Position numbers and translations under genes: made by a program
Notes under the pieces: model-generated
The model's input: only the letters and a program-made list of their open reading frames with translations
What the model was told of the DNA's origin: nothing
The model's database searches: none
Part shown: in pieces, positions 53,286 to 61,146 of the stretch
Layout: each line of letters opens with the position of its first letter
Position numbering within the stretch: the first letter of the stretch is position 1
NCBI RefSeq assembly: GCF_030930995.1
Contig: NZ_CP133217.1
Coordinates: 992,001 to 1,056,000 of the forward strand
Direction of reading: 5' to 3'
From: Thiothrix subterranea
GTDB taxonomy: Bacteria > Pseudomonadota > Gammaproteobacteria > Thiotrichales > Thiotrichaceae
Length of the DNA: 64,000 nt

Positions 53286-53558
53286 ATGTCATCAATGGAT
53301 TTAGCCAATTACGTGCAACGCCGGATGCAAGTGTTGGGTCTCAGCATCAAAGACGTGGCAGAGCGTTCGGGGCTTTCGCGGCAAACCTGGCACAAGCTGA
53401 TGCGAGCCGAGATTCAGGAGGCAAAAGTGTCGACCTTAATCAAAGTGGCGGCGACGTTACGGACTTCGGTTCCCGATTTATTGGAGGTGTATTTCCAATC
53501 GAATGGGGCATCGAATCATCAGTGGAAGCAATATTCGGCAGGTGGCGCGACAGTCTAA
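53286..53558 (+). CDS. HTH protein, paralogue of the NBR1-HTH N-terminus
   Basis: 90 residues from ATG 53286 (GAGGG 8 nt upstream), beginning SSMDLANYVQRRMQVLGL, parallel to the start of the protein at 51661. The helix-turn-helix VAERSGLSRQTWHKLMRAEI is nearly identical to that protein's. The sequence diverges after residue 70 and ends without the NBR1-like domain. It is either a stand-alone regulator that could compete with or heterodimerise with the fused form, or a truncated duplicate. Followed by the second palindrome copy. Confidence 0.75.
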   Translation: MSSMDLANYVQRRMQVLGLSIKDVAERSGLSRQTWHKLMRAEIQEAKVSTLIKVAATLRTSVPDLLEVYFQSNGASNHQWKQYSAGGATV

Positions 53559-53613
53559 TTGCAAGCTGGGGATGGAGGGGGAGCGCATGAATTTGTTGCC
53601 AGGGTCTGCCAAT

Positions 53614-53641
53614 GTAGAGACGCAAAATTTTGCGTCTCTAC
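53614..53641. repeat. Palindromic repeat, copy 2
   Basis: A 28-bp uninterrupted perfect palindrome: GTAGAGACGCAAAA joined to its reverse complement. It lies between the convergent HTH (53286) and purT genes. The preceding GTCTGCCA is shared with copy 1 at 52306. Confidence 0.9.
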
Positions 53642-53670
53642 GGTGGTGTGGTGTTTGCACCTTCAGGAGG

Positions 53671-54867
53671 TTAATTTTTAATTGGCTTCACGCGCCCTGC
53701 CGCTTCCGCCGCTCGCGCCCGCGCTTCATTCGTATCTTTGCCCCGCGCTAACGCCACGCCCATGCGCCGCCGCTCGAACGCCACCGGCTTGCCGAATAAG
53801 CGCACGTCGCTTTCTGGCACTTGCAGCGCGTGTTCCACGCCTTCAAACGCAATGCCTTCCGCTTCCAGCCCGCCGTAAATTACCGCACTTGCGCCGGTGG
53901 AATGCAGCGCAGTATTCACCGGCAAACCGAGGATGGCGCGGGCGTGTAGCTCGAATTCGTTCTGGAATTGCGTTGCCATTGTCACCATGCCGGTATCGTG
54001 CGGGCGCGGGCTGACTTCGGAAAAATACACCTCATCGCCGCGCACGAATAATTCCACCCCAAACAAGCCGCGCCCGCCGAGGTTATCCGTAATTTTCGCG
54101 GCAATGTCTTGCGCTTTGGCGAGGGCGCTGGCGCTCATGGCTTGCGGCTGCCAGCTTTCGACGTAATCCCCTTTGACTTGGCGATGCCCAATCGGGTCGC
54201 AGAAATGGGTGGCGATTGCGCCGTTTTCCCCCACCGCTCGCACGGTAAGCAAGGTGATTTCGTAATCAAAATGGATGCATTCTTCCACAATCACCCGCCC
54301 GTGATTCACCCGCCCCGCTGACAGCGCGTATTCCCACGCGGCTTCCACTTCGTCCGCGCTTTTCAGCATCGACTGGCCTTTGCCGGAGGATGACATCACC
54401 GGCTTGACGAAACAGGGGTAGCCCACGTCAGCGGCGGCGGCTTGCATCTCTGCCAAACTGGAGGCGAAGTGGTAACGCGAAGTCGGCAAACCCAAGGTTT
54501 CCGCTGCCAACCGGCGGATGCCTTCGCGGTTCATGGTCAGTTGCGTGGCGCGTGCGGTGGGAATCACTTCGGCTAAACCGGCGGCTTCAATCGCGGCGAG
54601 TTCGTCGGTGGCAATCGCTTCGATTTCCGGCACGATCAGGTGCGGCTGTTCGGCTTCCACCAAGGCGCGTAAGGCTTGCGGGTCTGCCATATTGATGGCG
54701 TGGGCGCGGTGTGCGACGTGATGCCCCGGTGCATCGGCGTAACGGTCGACCGCGATCACTTCCACGCCTAAGCGTTGCAGGGCAATGATGACTTCTTTGC
54801 CGAGTTCGCCGCTGCCAAGCAGCATGACGCGGGTGGCTGAGGGGGAAAGCGGGGTTCCGATGCGCAT
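53671..54867 (-). CDS. purT: Formate-dependent phosphoribosylglycinamide formyltransferase
   Basis: 398 residues from ATG 54867, which has GGAGG 6 nt upstream; the open frame to 55059 adds non-family residues. ATP-grasp enzyme: PreATP domain [23 protein letters not shown]-binding [16 protein letters not shown], metal ligands in [21 protein letters not shown], and [10 protein letters not shown]. It formylates GAR with formate and ATP, the folate-independent third step of purine synthesis. Cytoplasmic. Divergent from the iron-sulfur oxidoreductase. Confidence 0.96.
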   Translation of the reverse strand: MRIGTPLSPSATRVMLLGSGELGKEVIIALQRLGVEVIAVDRYADAPGHHVAHRAHAINMADPQALRALVEAEQPHLIVPEIEAIATDELAAIEAAGLAEVIPTARATQLTMNREGIRRLAAETLGLPTSRYHFASSLAEMQAAAADVGYPCFVKPVMSSSGKGQSMLKSADEVEAAWEYALSAGRVNHGRVIVEECIHFDYEITLLTVRAVGENGAIATHFCDPIGHRQVKGDYVESWQPQAMSASALAKAQDIAAKITDNLGGRGLFGVELFVRGDEVYFSEVSPRPHDTGMVTMATQFQNEFELHARAILGLPVNTALHSTGASAVIYGGLEAEGIAFEGVEHALQVPESDVRLFGKPVAFERRRMGVALARGKDTNEARARAAEAAGRVKPIKN

Positions 54868-54960
54868 GAATGGCCTCCGAGTGGCAACAAGTGGGCGGAA
54901 AAGTCTGGAGAATAGCACAAGCGATTCCTGCGCGTTACACTCTGCCGATTCGAGGCTTTC

Positions 54961-56013
54961 ATGGATACAGCAATGACTTTCAAGGTAACGGTTCAACCTT
55001 CGGGACACACATTTTGGGCAGAAGCTAATGAGGCAATTTTGGAGGCGGGTTTGCGCCAAGGCGTGGCGTTGCCCTACGGTTGTCGCGGCGGGGTGTGTGG
55101 TTCGTGTGCTGCCACCGTGCTAAGTGGGCAGGTGCATTACCCGTTTGGTGAACCGCAAGGGCTTGCGCCGTATGACGAAGAACGCGGCAAAGCGTTTTTG
55201 TGCATGGCAGCCGCCATGAGCGATGTGGAACTGGATGCGCCGCGTGTGGGGCTGGAGCCGGATATTGAAATCAAAGCCTTGCCAGTGCGGGTCGAAAAAC
55301 TGCGCAAGTTGGCGGCGGATGTGATGGAGTTGACGCTGAAATTGCCCGCGTCCGAACGCTTGCGGTTTCGGGCGGGGCAATACGTCGACATTTTGCTGAA
55401 AGATGGCAAGCGGCGCGGTTTTTCGCTGGCGAATGCGCCGTTTAACGATCAGTTTTTAGAGTTGCATATTCGGCATGTGCCGGGTGGTTATTTCACCAGC
55501 CATGTGTTCAATGAGATGAAAGAAAAGGCTTTGCTACGTATTGAAGGGCCGTTGGGGAGTTTCTATATTCGCGAATCCGAACGTCCGCTGATTTTGATGG
55601 GCGGTGGCACGGGGTTTGCGCCGCTGAAAGGCATGTTGGAACAGATGATGGCACAAGGCTTGGAGAAGCCGGTGCACTTGTATTGGGGCGTGCGGGCTAA
55701 GGCGGATTTGTACATGGATAATGTGGTGCGGAGCTGGGTATCGCGTCACCCGTTGCTGACTTATGTGCCGGTGTTGTCGGAGCCGTTGCCGGAAGATGCT
55801 TGGGCAGGGCGCACGGGCTGGGTACATGATGCGGTGGCGCATGATTTCCCCGATTTGTCGGGGCATGATGTGTATTTGAGCGGCCCACCGCCGATGGTGA
55901 ATGCGGCGCAAACGGCGTTTTTGGCGCAGGGTTTGCCGGAAGCGCAGTTGTTTTACGATTCGTTTGAATACAGCCCGGATACGTTGAAGGCGATGCAGGG
56001 AAATGGTGAATAG
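54961..56013 (+). CDS. CDP-6-deoxy-delta-3,4-glucoseen reductase-like [2Fe-2S] flavoprotein
   Basis: 350 residues. A plant-type ferredoxin domain (residues 1-95) has cluster ligands in CRGGVCGSC and FLCMAA. An FNR-like module follows: [10 protein letters not shown] and [10 protein letters not shown] bind [17 protein letters not shown] binds NAD(P)H. This order matches AscD/E3-type reductases and also oxygenase reductase components. No matching sugar deoxygenase is adjacent, so the electron acceptor is uncertain. The start could be four codons later. The DUF2007 gene follows after 5 nt. Confidence 0.85.
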   Translation: MDTAMTFKVTVQPSGHTFWAEANEAILEAGLRQGVALPYGCRGGVCGSCAATVLSGQVHYPFGEPQGLAPYDEERGKAFLCMAAAMSDVELDAPRVGLEPDIEIKALPVRVEKLRKLAADVMELTLKLPASERLRFRAGQYVDILLKDGKRRGFSLANAPFNDQFLELHIRHVPGGYFTSHVFNEMKEKALLRIEGPLGSFYIRESERPLILMGGGTGFAPLKGMLEQMMAQGLEKPVHLYWGVRAKADLYMDNVVRSWVSRHPLLTYVPVLSEPLPEDAWAGRTGWVHDAVAHDFPDLSGHDVYLSGPPPMVNAAQTAFLAQGLPEAQLFYDSFEYSPDTLKAMQGNGE

Positions 56014-56018
56014 ATGTT

Positions 56019-56378
56019 ATGAAAATAGTGTATCGTGCCGCCAATTTAATCGAGGCTGATATTGTCGCGGGAATGTTGCAGAGTCGCGGAATTGAGGCGG
56101 AAGTAGGCGGTCGTTACCTGCAATCAGCGGTAGGCGATGCGGCTGTGCATGATTTTGCGCGGGTTCTGGTCAGCGAGCAGCAATACGAGGCGGCGTTGGC
56201 GGTGGTGGCTGAATATGACAGCACGTCAGCGAGTAGTGTTTCGAGCGACGATAAAGACCCGTCATTTGCAGCGCTGGGGATTTTTAGTAAGCCAGTGTTG
56301 TTTTGGTTGGTGCTGCTGTTGTTCATGCTCTGGTTTGTGCTGGGCATTCCGGGTTTTCAGTCATGGGTGGCGATGTGA
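56019..56378 (+). CDS. DUF2007 protein with C-terminal membrane helix
   Basis: 119 residues. The N-terminal 67 match the DUF2007 'signal-transducing' domain: VYRAANLIEADIVAGMLQSR, GIEAEVGG and ARVLVSEQQYEAAL, a ferredoxin-like fold. One C-terminal transmembrane helix (VLFWLVLLLFMLWFVLGI) anchors it. Co-transcribed with the flavoprotein. Its last 22 nt overlap the opposite-strand VapB gene. Function unknown. Confidence 0.8.
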   Translation: MKIVYRAANLIEADIVAGMLQSRGIEAEVGGRYLQSAVGDAAVHDFARVLVSEQQYEAALAVVAEYDSTSASSVSSDDKDPSFAALGIFSKPVLFWLVLLLFMLWFVLGIPGFQSWVAM

Positions 56379-56578
56379 GGGCGTTCTGCCATGAAATCAG
56401 CGTCGGCACTGGGAATGTCGGCAAACGATGTCCAGCTTTTGCGCTTGGGGGTGATGATGAGCTCATCGCCTTCGCGTCGAATCAGCATTTCATCAATGCC
56501 TTCAAACTGGAAAATGCGCGGGATGCGGACGGCTTGGCTTTGTCCGTTTTTGAAGAGTCTGGCGGCTATGGCAGTCAT
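56357..56578 (-). CDS. Orphan VapB-type (AbrB-fold) antitoxin
   Basis: 73 residues. An AbrB/MazE swapped-hairpin domain: ARLFKNGQSQAVRIPRIFQF and LIRREGDELIITPKRKSW are the standard VapB pattern. The C-terminal toxin-binding tail is present. The gene that should follow, a PIN-domain VapC, is missing: downstream lies only the convergent DUF2007 gene. The PIN gene at 56687 is upstream and has its own partner. So this is an orphan, a decayed pair or a stand-alone immunity gene. Confidence 0.82.
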   Translation of the reverse strand: MTAIAARLFKNGQSQAVRIPRIFQFEGIDEMLIRREGDELIITPKRKSWTSFADIPSADADFMAERPHIATHD

Positions 56579-56686
56579 GGCGATACCCTCTTGTTTGGAA
56601 CTTTGAGATTAGCATATGCCTTGTATGTGTGGGGGTTCAAGCGCGGTTGAATGCTAGGTCAGACTCGATTGATTGACGCGCATAAA

Positions 56687-57091
56687 TCAATTGGTTTTCC
56701 AGTCAATACAGCACGCAACATCCGTTTCGCCGAAGTCATTGCCTTTGAATAGCAACGGTTCGCCGCAAGCCACCGCTGCGGCATACGAAAAGCAGTCACC
56801 AAAATTGAGTTTGGCGGGATGCCTTCCTTTGCCGTAACGCTCGTAAGCCTCCCGTGCCAATGTCGCTTGTTCGGGTGTCACCGCAACGGTTTCAATACCT
56901 GCTTCCTGCAAAAAAGTATCCAGTTCAGCAACTCCCGCTTCACCCCGGCGGTTCAGAATCACGATGCTGGTTTCTACCACGGATACTGCTGAAATCAGAC
57001 GTACCGGATCATCGGCAATCGCTTCAATCAAGCGTGCTGCTTCTGGCTCATTTTCAAGGATGGCAATCAAAACCGACGAATCAATCATCAT
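56687..57091 (-). CDS. PIN-domain toxin (VapC family)
   Basis: 134 residues. PIN-domain acidic residues are all visible: MIDSSVLIAILENE (Asp), SVVETSIVI (Glu), LNFGDCFSYAAAV (Asp) and LLFKGNDF (Asp). VapC toxins are Mg-dependent RNases that usually cut tRNA or rRNA. The start overlaps the antitoxin stop by 4 nt (ATGA), the typical coupling. Confidence 0.92.
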   Translation of the reverse strand: MMIDSSVLIAILENEPEAARLIEAIADDPVRLISAVSVVETSIVILNRRGEAGVAELDTFLQEAGIETVAVTPEQATLAREAYERYGKGRHPAKLNFGDCFSYAAAVACGEPLLFKGNDFGETDVACCIDWKTN

Positions 57092-57354
57092 GCGCTGGGC
57101 ATCCCGTACTCGTCGTAACCCAGAATTTCATCGGGTGTGCGTCGATCAAGCAGAGGCAAAGCGGCACAACGTTTGGCAATGGTTAACAAGCGTTCTTTGA
57201 GTGCGCTTTGAGAAGGTGCTTGCGCCGTTTCTGTTTTTTCAGGCATCAGCATGATGACCTTCACCTGCCGATTTTTGCTGATACGCTGGAGCAGATGTGC
57301 GGGGATTTCCAGCGTATTGCCTTTTATAAAGGATTCAAACTCTACTGCGTACAT
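57088..57354 (-). CDS. Antitoxin partner of PIN toxin
   Basis: 88 residues. The N-terminus (FIKGNTLEIPAHLLQRIS, QVKVIMLMPE) resembles an AbrB-like strand pair. The C-terminal tail ends LLDRRTPDEILGYDEYGMP, a PIN-binding-type peptide common in antitoxins upstream of VapC genes. First gene of the pair; expected to neutralise the toxin and autorepress. Confidence 0.85.
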   Translation of the reverse strand: MYAVEFESFIKGNTLEIPAHLLQRISKNRQVKVIMLMPEKTETAQAPSQSALKERLLTIAKRCAALPLLDRRTPDEILGYDEYGMPSA

Positions 57355-57409
57355 AATCGTTTACCTATCAAGGGTGTCAGATGATGATACTACGCTTGTT
57401 GGTTTGCAG

Positions 57410-58006
57410 CTATCTGCCGCCGCGCTGCTTCGGTTTTCCCGTCGGCTTCGGTTTACCACCCATGTCCGCCCGCGCCTTCGGTGGCAACCCCGTATGCTGC
57501 GTCAACATCTTCCCACCCTGCGGCTTTCCCACATTCGGTTTACTAGCCGCCACTTGCACAGGTTTCCCCACCCGCTTCTGATGCTCCCCGCCCTTATTCT
57601 TGCGCCGATGCGCCTCATACACCAACTGTTCCTCGCCCGCCTTGTAATGCGGGATCAACTGGTTGTCGCCATCCCCGATCAGTTCCTGCCGCCCCATCTC
57701 CGCTATCGCTTTGCGCAGCAGCGGCCAGTTTTTGGGGTCGTGCCAGCGCAAAAACGCTTTGTGCAGCTTGCGCTGTTCCGGTGATTTGGCGGTGGCGACT
57801 TTTTCGCTTTTGTAGGTGACTTTGTGCAGCGGGTTTTTGTCGGTGTGGTACATGGTGGTGGCGGATGCCATCGGCGAGGGGTAGAACGCTTGCACTTGGT
57901 CGGCGCGGAAGCCGTTTTTCTTTAGCCACAGCGCGAGGTTGAGCATGTCTTCGTCGGACGTGCCGGGGTGCGCGGCGATGAAATACGGGATCAGGTATTG
58001 TTCCTT
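57410..58006 (-). pseudogene. ygiQ 3' fragment (partial duplicate)
   Basis: A fragment matching the last 195 or so codons of the YgiQ-like gene at 61147, from [20 protein letters not shown] to the stop. Protein identity to that copy is very high (scattered single changes plus a two-codon insertion near the C-terminus, in [12 protein letters not shown]). It lacks the radical SAM cysteines and has no proper start: upstream of the homology an in-frame stop occurs within about 35 nt, where the HNH gene begins. An ATG-initiated frame of 178 codons remains (57410-57946) but is unlikely to be functional. Confidence 0.9.
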
Positions 58007-58026
58007 ACTCCCTTTATCTTTGTTGC

Positions 58027-58449
58027 CTACGCTGGATGCTTACCCGCCATACAGAGCACCCGCCGCATATTCACCAAACCCATACGATTGAGTTTTAACG
58101 CTGCTACGGTTGCTCGCCCGATTGCTGTCAAACCAATCATCTGAGTGTAATCATCCGTCCAGCCAAAATGGGTTTCCCATTGTTGCTGGCGCGGATTAAA
58201 CAGTTCAATCATGTCACCTGTCGCAGGATCAGTGCCTTGCACCTTATTGGATTTATGGCGATTGCAACCACCGCAGGCTAAGGCTAGATTTTCAAGCGAT
58301 GTTTCGCCAGCACGGCTGATAGGGGCGATATGATCAAACTCGAACGATTGCCCCGAATATTCCATCTGGCTTTGGCAATACTCGCAACGTCTACCCGCAC
58401 GCTCAATAATCGCGCTTTGTGCCGCGCTGGAAAGATGGCGTTTAGACAT
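58027..58449 (-). CDS. HNH endonuclease
   Basis: 140 residues. A zinc-binding HNH fold: [20 protein letters not shown] (catalytic His after Asp), [19 protein letters not shown]. This McrA-like type is found in stand-alone HNH proteins. It overlaps the 134-residue gene upstream by 8 nt. The pair is a recurrent two-gene unit in bacteria as I remember it, especially cyanobacteria and filamentous sulfur bacteria, hinting at a toxin-antitoxin or defence role. Its stop lies about 20 nt from the truncated end of the ygiQ fragment. Confidence 0.9.
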   Translation of the reverse strand: MSKRHLSSAAQSAIIERAGRRCEYCQSQMEYSGQSFEFDHIAPISRAGETSLENLALACGGCNRHKSNKVQGTDPATGDMIELFNPRQQQWETHFGWTDDYTQMIGLTAIGRATVAALKLNRMGLVNMRRVLCMAGKHPA

Positions 58450-58846
58450 AAGGTGCTGGTGTCTGAATCCCTAACTGTTGCATTAGCGTATCCAGTGGTA
58501 CGTTGCGCAGTTGGGCAAGTTCAAATAAATGCTGCATCCGTTCGGCATCTGCCAGTTCGACAACATCCACCAAGGTTAGTAAGTGAGCATGTTCGGCTGG
58601 CGTAATATTCTCATCGCGCAATTTTTGGCTGAGATCCTGATAGTCTGCCAGCGTTTGCGCGGGCAACGGCGTATTGATTTGTTGCAGCAATACCGCTTCC
58701 CGTTGTGGGATACTGGGTGCTTTGCGGCGTGCCAACAAGATGCCGACTTGCGAAAAGAAGCGTTCCAACTCCGGCGTGTCGAGCATTTCAACGCCGCGCA
58801 ATACCTGATCCAGTTCAATAGCTGAATTGACTTGCAATGTGGTCAT
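58442..58846 (-). CDS. HNH-associated helical protein
   Basis: 134 residues, all helical, without catalytic motif. It shows the pattern ELERFFSQVGILLARRKAPS, then LLQQINTPLP, and ends NVPLDTLMQQLGI. From memory this is a family encoded immediately before HNH nucleases in many bacterial genomes. The 8-nt overlap with the HNH gene supports a functional pair. It may be an antitoxin or specificity partner; no function is established. Confidence 0.7.
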   Translation of the reverse strand: MTTLQVNSAIELDQVLRGVEMLDTPELERFFSQVGILLARRKAPSIPQREAVLLQQINTPLPAQTLADYQDLSQKLRDENITPAEHAHLLTLVDVVELADAERMQHLFELAQLRNVPLDTLMQQLGIQTPAPYV

Positions 58847-58979
58847 GGCATGGGGTCATCCTACGGTTAAGAAGCTGATAACGAGAACTGTAAAACAAGA
58901 TGACAGGTGTTGTCGAATTTGAAGCAAGCGTATATTCCTGTTATGACGGCTATCATCTGCTGATAACAAAGATGATGGT

Positions 58980-59087
58980 ATGGCATACGATGACGGACTC
59001 AGCATCCTGCTGGACTTGAACGGCACAAAATACACGGAAGAAAACGGTTATTGGTACAAAATTAAGGCGTACTTAACCAGATTTTGA
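58980..59087 (+). pseudogene. Remnant of a DUF6516-type toxin gene
   Basis: A 35-codon frame (GLSILLDLNGTKYTEENGYW, YKIKAYLTRF) matching the N-terminal third of proteins normally about 110 residues long that I recall as DUF6516. They precede HVO_A0114-type HTH genes, as here: the HTH gene starts 17 nt downstream. The sequence stops abruptly at TGA, so the toxin-like partner has been deleted. The family call is from memory. Confidence 0.5.
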
Positions 59088-59103
59088 ATGAGGTGAGCAA
59101 ACC

Positions 59104-59460
59104 ATGAATACCGTTTTGAATGTTGGCATCATGCCCCGCGAACAGTTCCAGCAACGGTTGCTGGCGATTGCTGCCGGACGTTACACACCACAACCGGGCG
59201 AACCCAAAATTTGGTTCAGTTCCATGAAATCCCTGAGTGAGGTGTTGAGCGACAATAATATGCGCCTGCTGAAAATGATTGAGGAAAACCAGCCGGAAAC
59301 CTTGAAAGACTTGGCGACGCTGAGCGGGCGGCAAACCAGCAACCTCAGCCGTACCTTAAAGACGATGGAACGCTACGGCATTGTGGAACTGTGCAAGCAG
59401 AACCGTTCCGTGCGTCCTGTGGTGAAGGCTACAGCGTTTAATATCCAGTATGCAATTTGA
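59104..59460 (+). CDS. HVO_A0114/MarR-like winged-helix protein (antitoxin-type)
   Basis: 118 residues. An N-terminal basic extension (FQQRLLAIAAGRYTPQPGEP) then a winged helix: LLKMIEENQPETLKDLATLS, GRQTSNLSRTLKTMERYGIV and a wing ending RPVVKATAF. This matches the DNA-binding half of a recurrent two-gene module. The partner gene just upstream is truncated to 35 codons. It remains intact and could still autoregulate. Confidence 0.8.
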   Translation: MNTVLNVGIMPREQFQQRLLAIAAGRYTPQPGEPKIWFSSMKSLSEVLSDNNMRLLKMIEENQPETLKDLATLSGRQTSNLSRTLKTMERYGIVELCKQNRSVRPVVKATAFNIQYAI

Positions 59461-59519
59461 GTGGAGAACAGGGTCAAATCAATCGAATCTGACCCCTGAT
59501 TCTTCTTGAATAATTACCG

Positions 59520-60317
59520 TCATGGGCAAGCATTAATACAAATATTTTTCGTGCGGTCTGCTGCGAATGTACACTTGTTATAATCAGAGGTGCTACCAAA
59601 GCTTTCGGTTTTATCCAATCCGACACAACTAGCCATTGCCATTTCGTGTTGTGCATAGCATGGAGCCGCACATTTATATTGCGCATTGCTTACCTTGTCT
59701 GTACCCAATACTTTCCTCATGACTGTTCCACCCCGAATTAGTTTTTGCTCTAGTGAGGGAGTTTCAGTGCCATACGTTTTTTTATTGTCTTGTCGTCGCT
59801 TAATATCGGCCTTATGTGACCTTTGAGTCAAATTTGGATCAGCGAACCCTATAAATTCTCCATTGCGCCAATTTGATCCATCGACAAATAAATTATCATC
59901 GAAAAGCGTGTCATTTCGTTTTAGCTGTACAGCACCGTTGAATTTTCCATTAACCATTTGTCCTGTAAGTTCATTTTTTATGATACTAGTATTTAGACTA
60001 AAACTAGATGGTTTTGTGAATATTTCTAATGTTCCCCATCCATCAGCCATTCCTGCCGCAGAACATCCCCCTAACCATTTAGGGGGACTTGTTGGGCTAT
60101 CCAAAAAACTATAAAGCTCGCTCTTTTCTATGGTTTTGTCGTAACTCATCCACGCAGGACTCTTACTTTTTTCGTCAACTTCGCAGGGTTTATCACTTTG
60201 TGAATTTACGCCTAGAGAAACAGAGCTAGGGGATTCATCGGTAGTGGCACAACCAACCATCAATGAGCTGCTGAGCATTAAAAGTAACGTAACAGAGGGG
60301 GGCATTAATTTCTTCAT
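59520..60317 (-). CDS. Hypothetical lipoprotein with MORN-like strands
   Basis: 265 residues. Lipobox MVGC at about Cys23. The middle shows short strand motifs (GMADGWGTLEIFTK, MVNGKFNGAVQLKRND, WRNGEFIGFADP) that resemble weak MORN-type beta-hairpin repeats. The C-terminal third carries six cysteines (YKCAAPCYAQHEMAMASC, YNKCTF, NICINAC). No family recognised with confidence. Four tandem heptamers lie 41-68 nt upstream of the start, within its promoter region. Monocistronic. Confidence 0.7.
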   Translation of the reverse strand: MKKLMPPSVTLLLMLSSSLMVGCATTDESPSSVSLGVNSQSDKPCEVDEKSKSPAWMSYDKTIEKSELYSFLDSPTSPPKWLGGCSAAGMADGWGTLEIFTKPSSFSLNTSIIKNELTGQMVNGKFNGAVQLKRNDTLFDDNLFVDGSNWRNGEFIGFADPNLTQRSHKADIKRRQDNKKTYGTETPSLEQKLIRGGTVMRKVLGTDKVSNAQYKCAAPCYAQHEMAMASCVGLDKTESFGSTSDYNKCTFAADRTKNICINACP

Positions 60318-60357
60318 AGGGATTGATTCCTGATAAATAAATCAAATAATACCCATG

Positions 60358-60385
60358 CTATGCGCTATGCGCTATGCGCTATGCG
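60358..60385. repeat. Heptanucleotide tandem repeat (4 copies)
   Basis: Four perfect copies of CTATGCG. They lie 41-68 nt upstream of the ATG of the lipoprotein gene at 60317 (minus strand), where -10/-35 elements would be expected. A change in copy number would change promoter spacing by 7 bp. Confidence 0.9.
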
Positions 60386-60445
60386 TGCAAGCGAAAATTT
60401 ACGTTTTTTGCAAGAAAAATACGATGTGCGGTGCAGTATCTGTCG

Positions 60446-60835
60446 TTAGATAATCACATCAAACGCCCGCAGTTCATGCCCAACTGCCACGCGATAAACA
60501 AAAAAGTCATTGCGGTCAACGGTGAATACACGATTTGTTCCCAGCCGTTGTGCTGCCACAACCAACGACGCATCGGCGAGATCCATTAGGCTCAATGCGG
60601 TGCTGACAGCAGACTCATCCATAAACCAGACGCTTAAAGCTTTGCGCTCGATGAATTGGCGCAACGCTTTGCTGCCTTGGCTATCGGGGGATAACAGATG
60701 AAACACTTCGGTCAGTACCGGAATGGTAGTGATCAGTGGCTCACGGATGGTTTTCAGCAAACCACTACAGTGTTTGTGATAAGGGTCTTGCGGGTCAAAC
60801 AGGGCTACCAATGGCCCGGTATCCATTAAAATCAT
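60446..60835 (-). CDS. PIN-domain toxin (VapC-like)
   Basis: 129 residues. MILMDTGPLVALFD (Asp), VLTEVFHLL (Glu), LADASLVVAA (Asp) and VFTVDRNDF (Asp) give the full PIN acidic set. It belongs to a different subgroup from the toxin at 56687. The start overlaps the antitoxin stop by 4 nt. Expected to be an RNase toxin. Confidence 0.92.
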   Translation of the reverse strand: MILMDTGPLVALFDPQDPYHKHCSGLLKTIREPLITTIPVLTEVFHLLSPDSQGSKALRQFIERKALSVWFMDESAVSTALSLMDLADASLVVAAQRLGTNRVFTVDRNDFFVYRVAVGHELRAFDVII

Positions 60836-61098
60836 CGGGCGTGCTTTTTCAGAAGGAGTTCACGGATACCTTGTTTTGCCCGATTCGACGGCGCTTTCGC
60901 ATAGCCGCCTTGCCCCAAATCCAGTGATTGGTAGATGGCAAAAGCATCCGGCGCTGTCTGTTGCTCAAGTACCGGGGCAGAACGGTATTTTGTAACGATG
61001 AACTCCACAAAATGCAGGATTTCCCGCTGAATGCTTTCCGGCAGGTTGCGTGTCTGGTCAACAATCTGGTTAAAAGTTTGCATGGTATTAATCTGCAA
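60832..61098 (-). CDS. DUF2281-type antitoxin
   Basis: 88 residues, possibly 83 from an internal ATG at 61083 (MQTFNQIVDQ). Its helical core (LPESIQREILHFVEFIVTKY) is the DUF2281 pattern of antitoxins paired with PIN toxins. The C-terminal tail (AKQGIRELLLKKHA) likely binds the toxin. First gene of the pair, just downstream of the ygiQ remnant on the same strand. Confidence 0.82.
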   Translation of the reverse strand: MQINTMQTFNQIVDQTRNLPESIQREILHFVEFIVTKYRSAPVLEQQTAPDAFAIYQSLDLGQGGYAKAPSNRAKQGIRELLLKKHAR

Positions 61099-61146
61099 GT
61101 GGCTAATGCTTAACAGTATACGCCGGACGCAAACAGGGGCAAGAGG

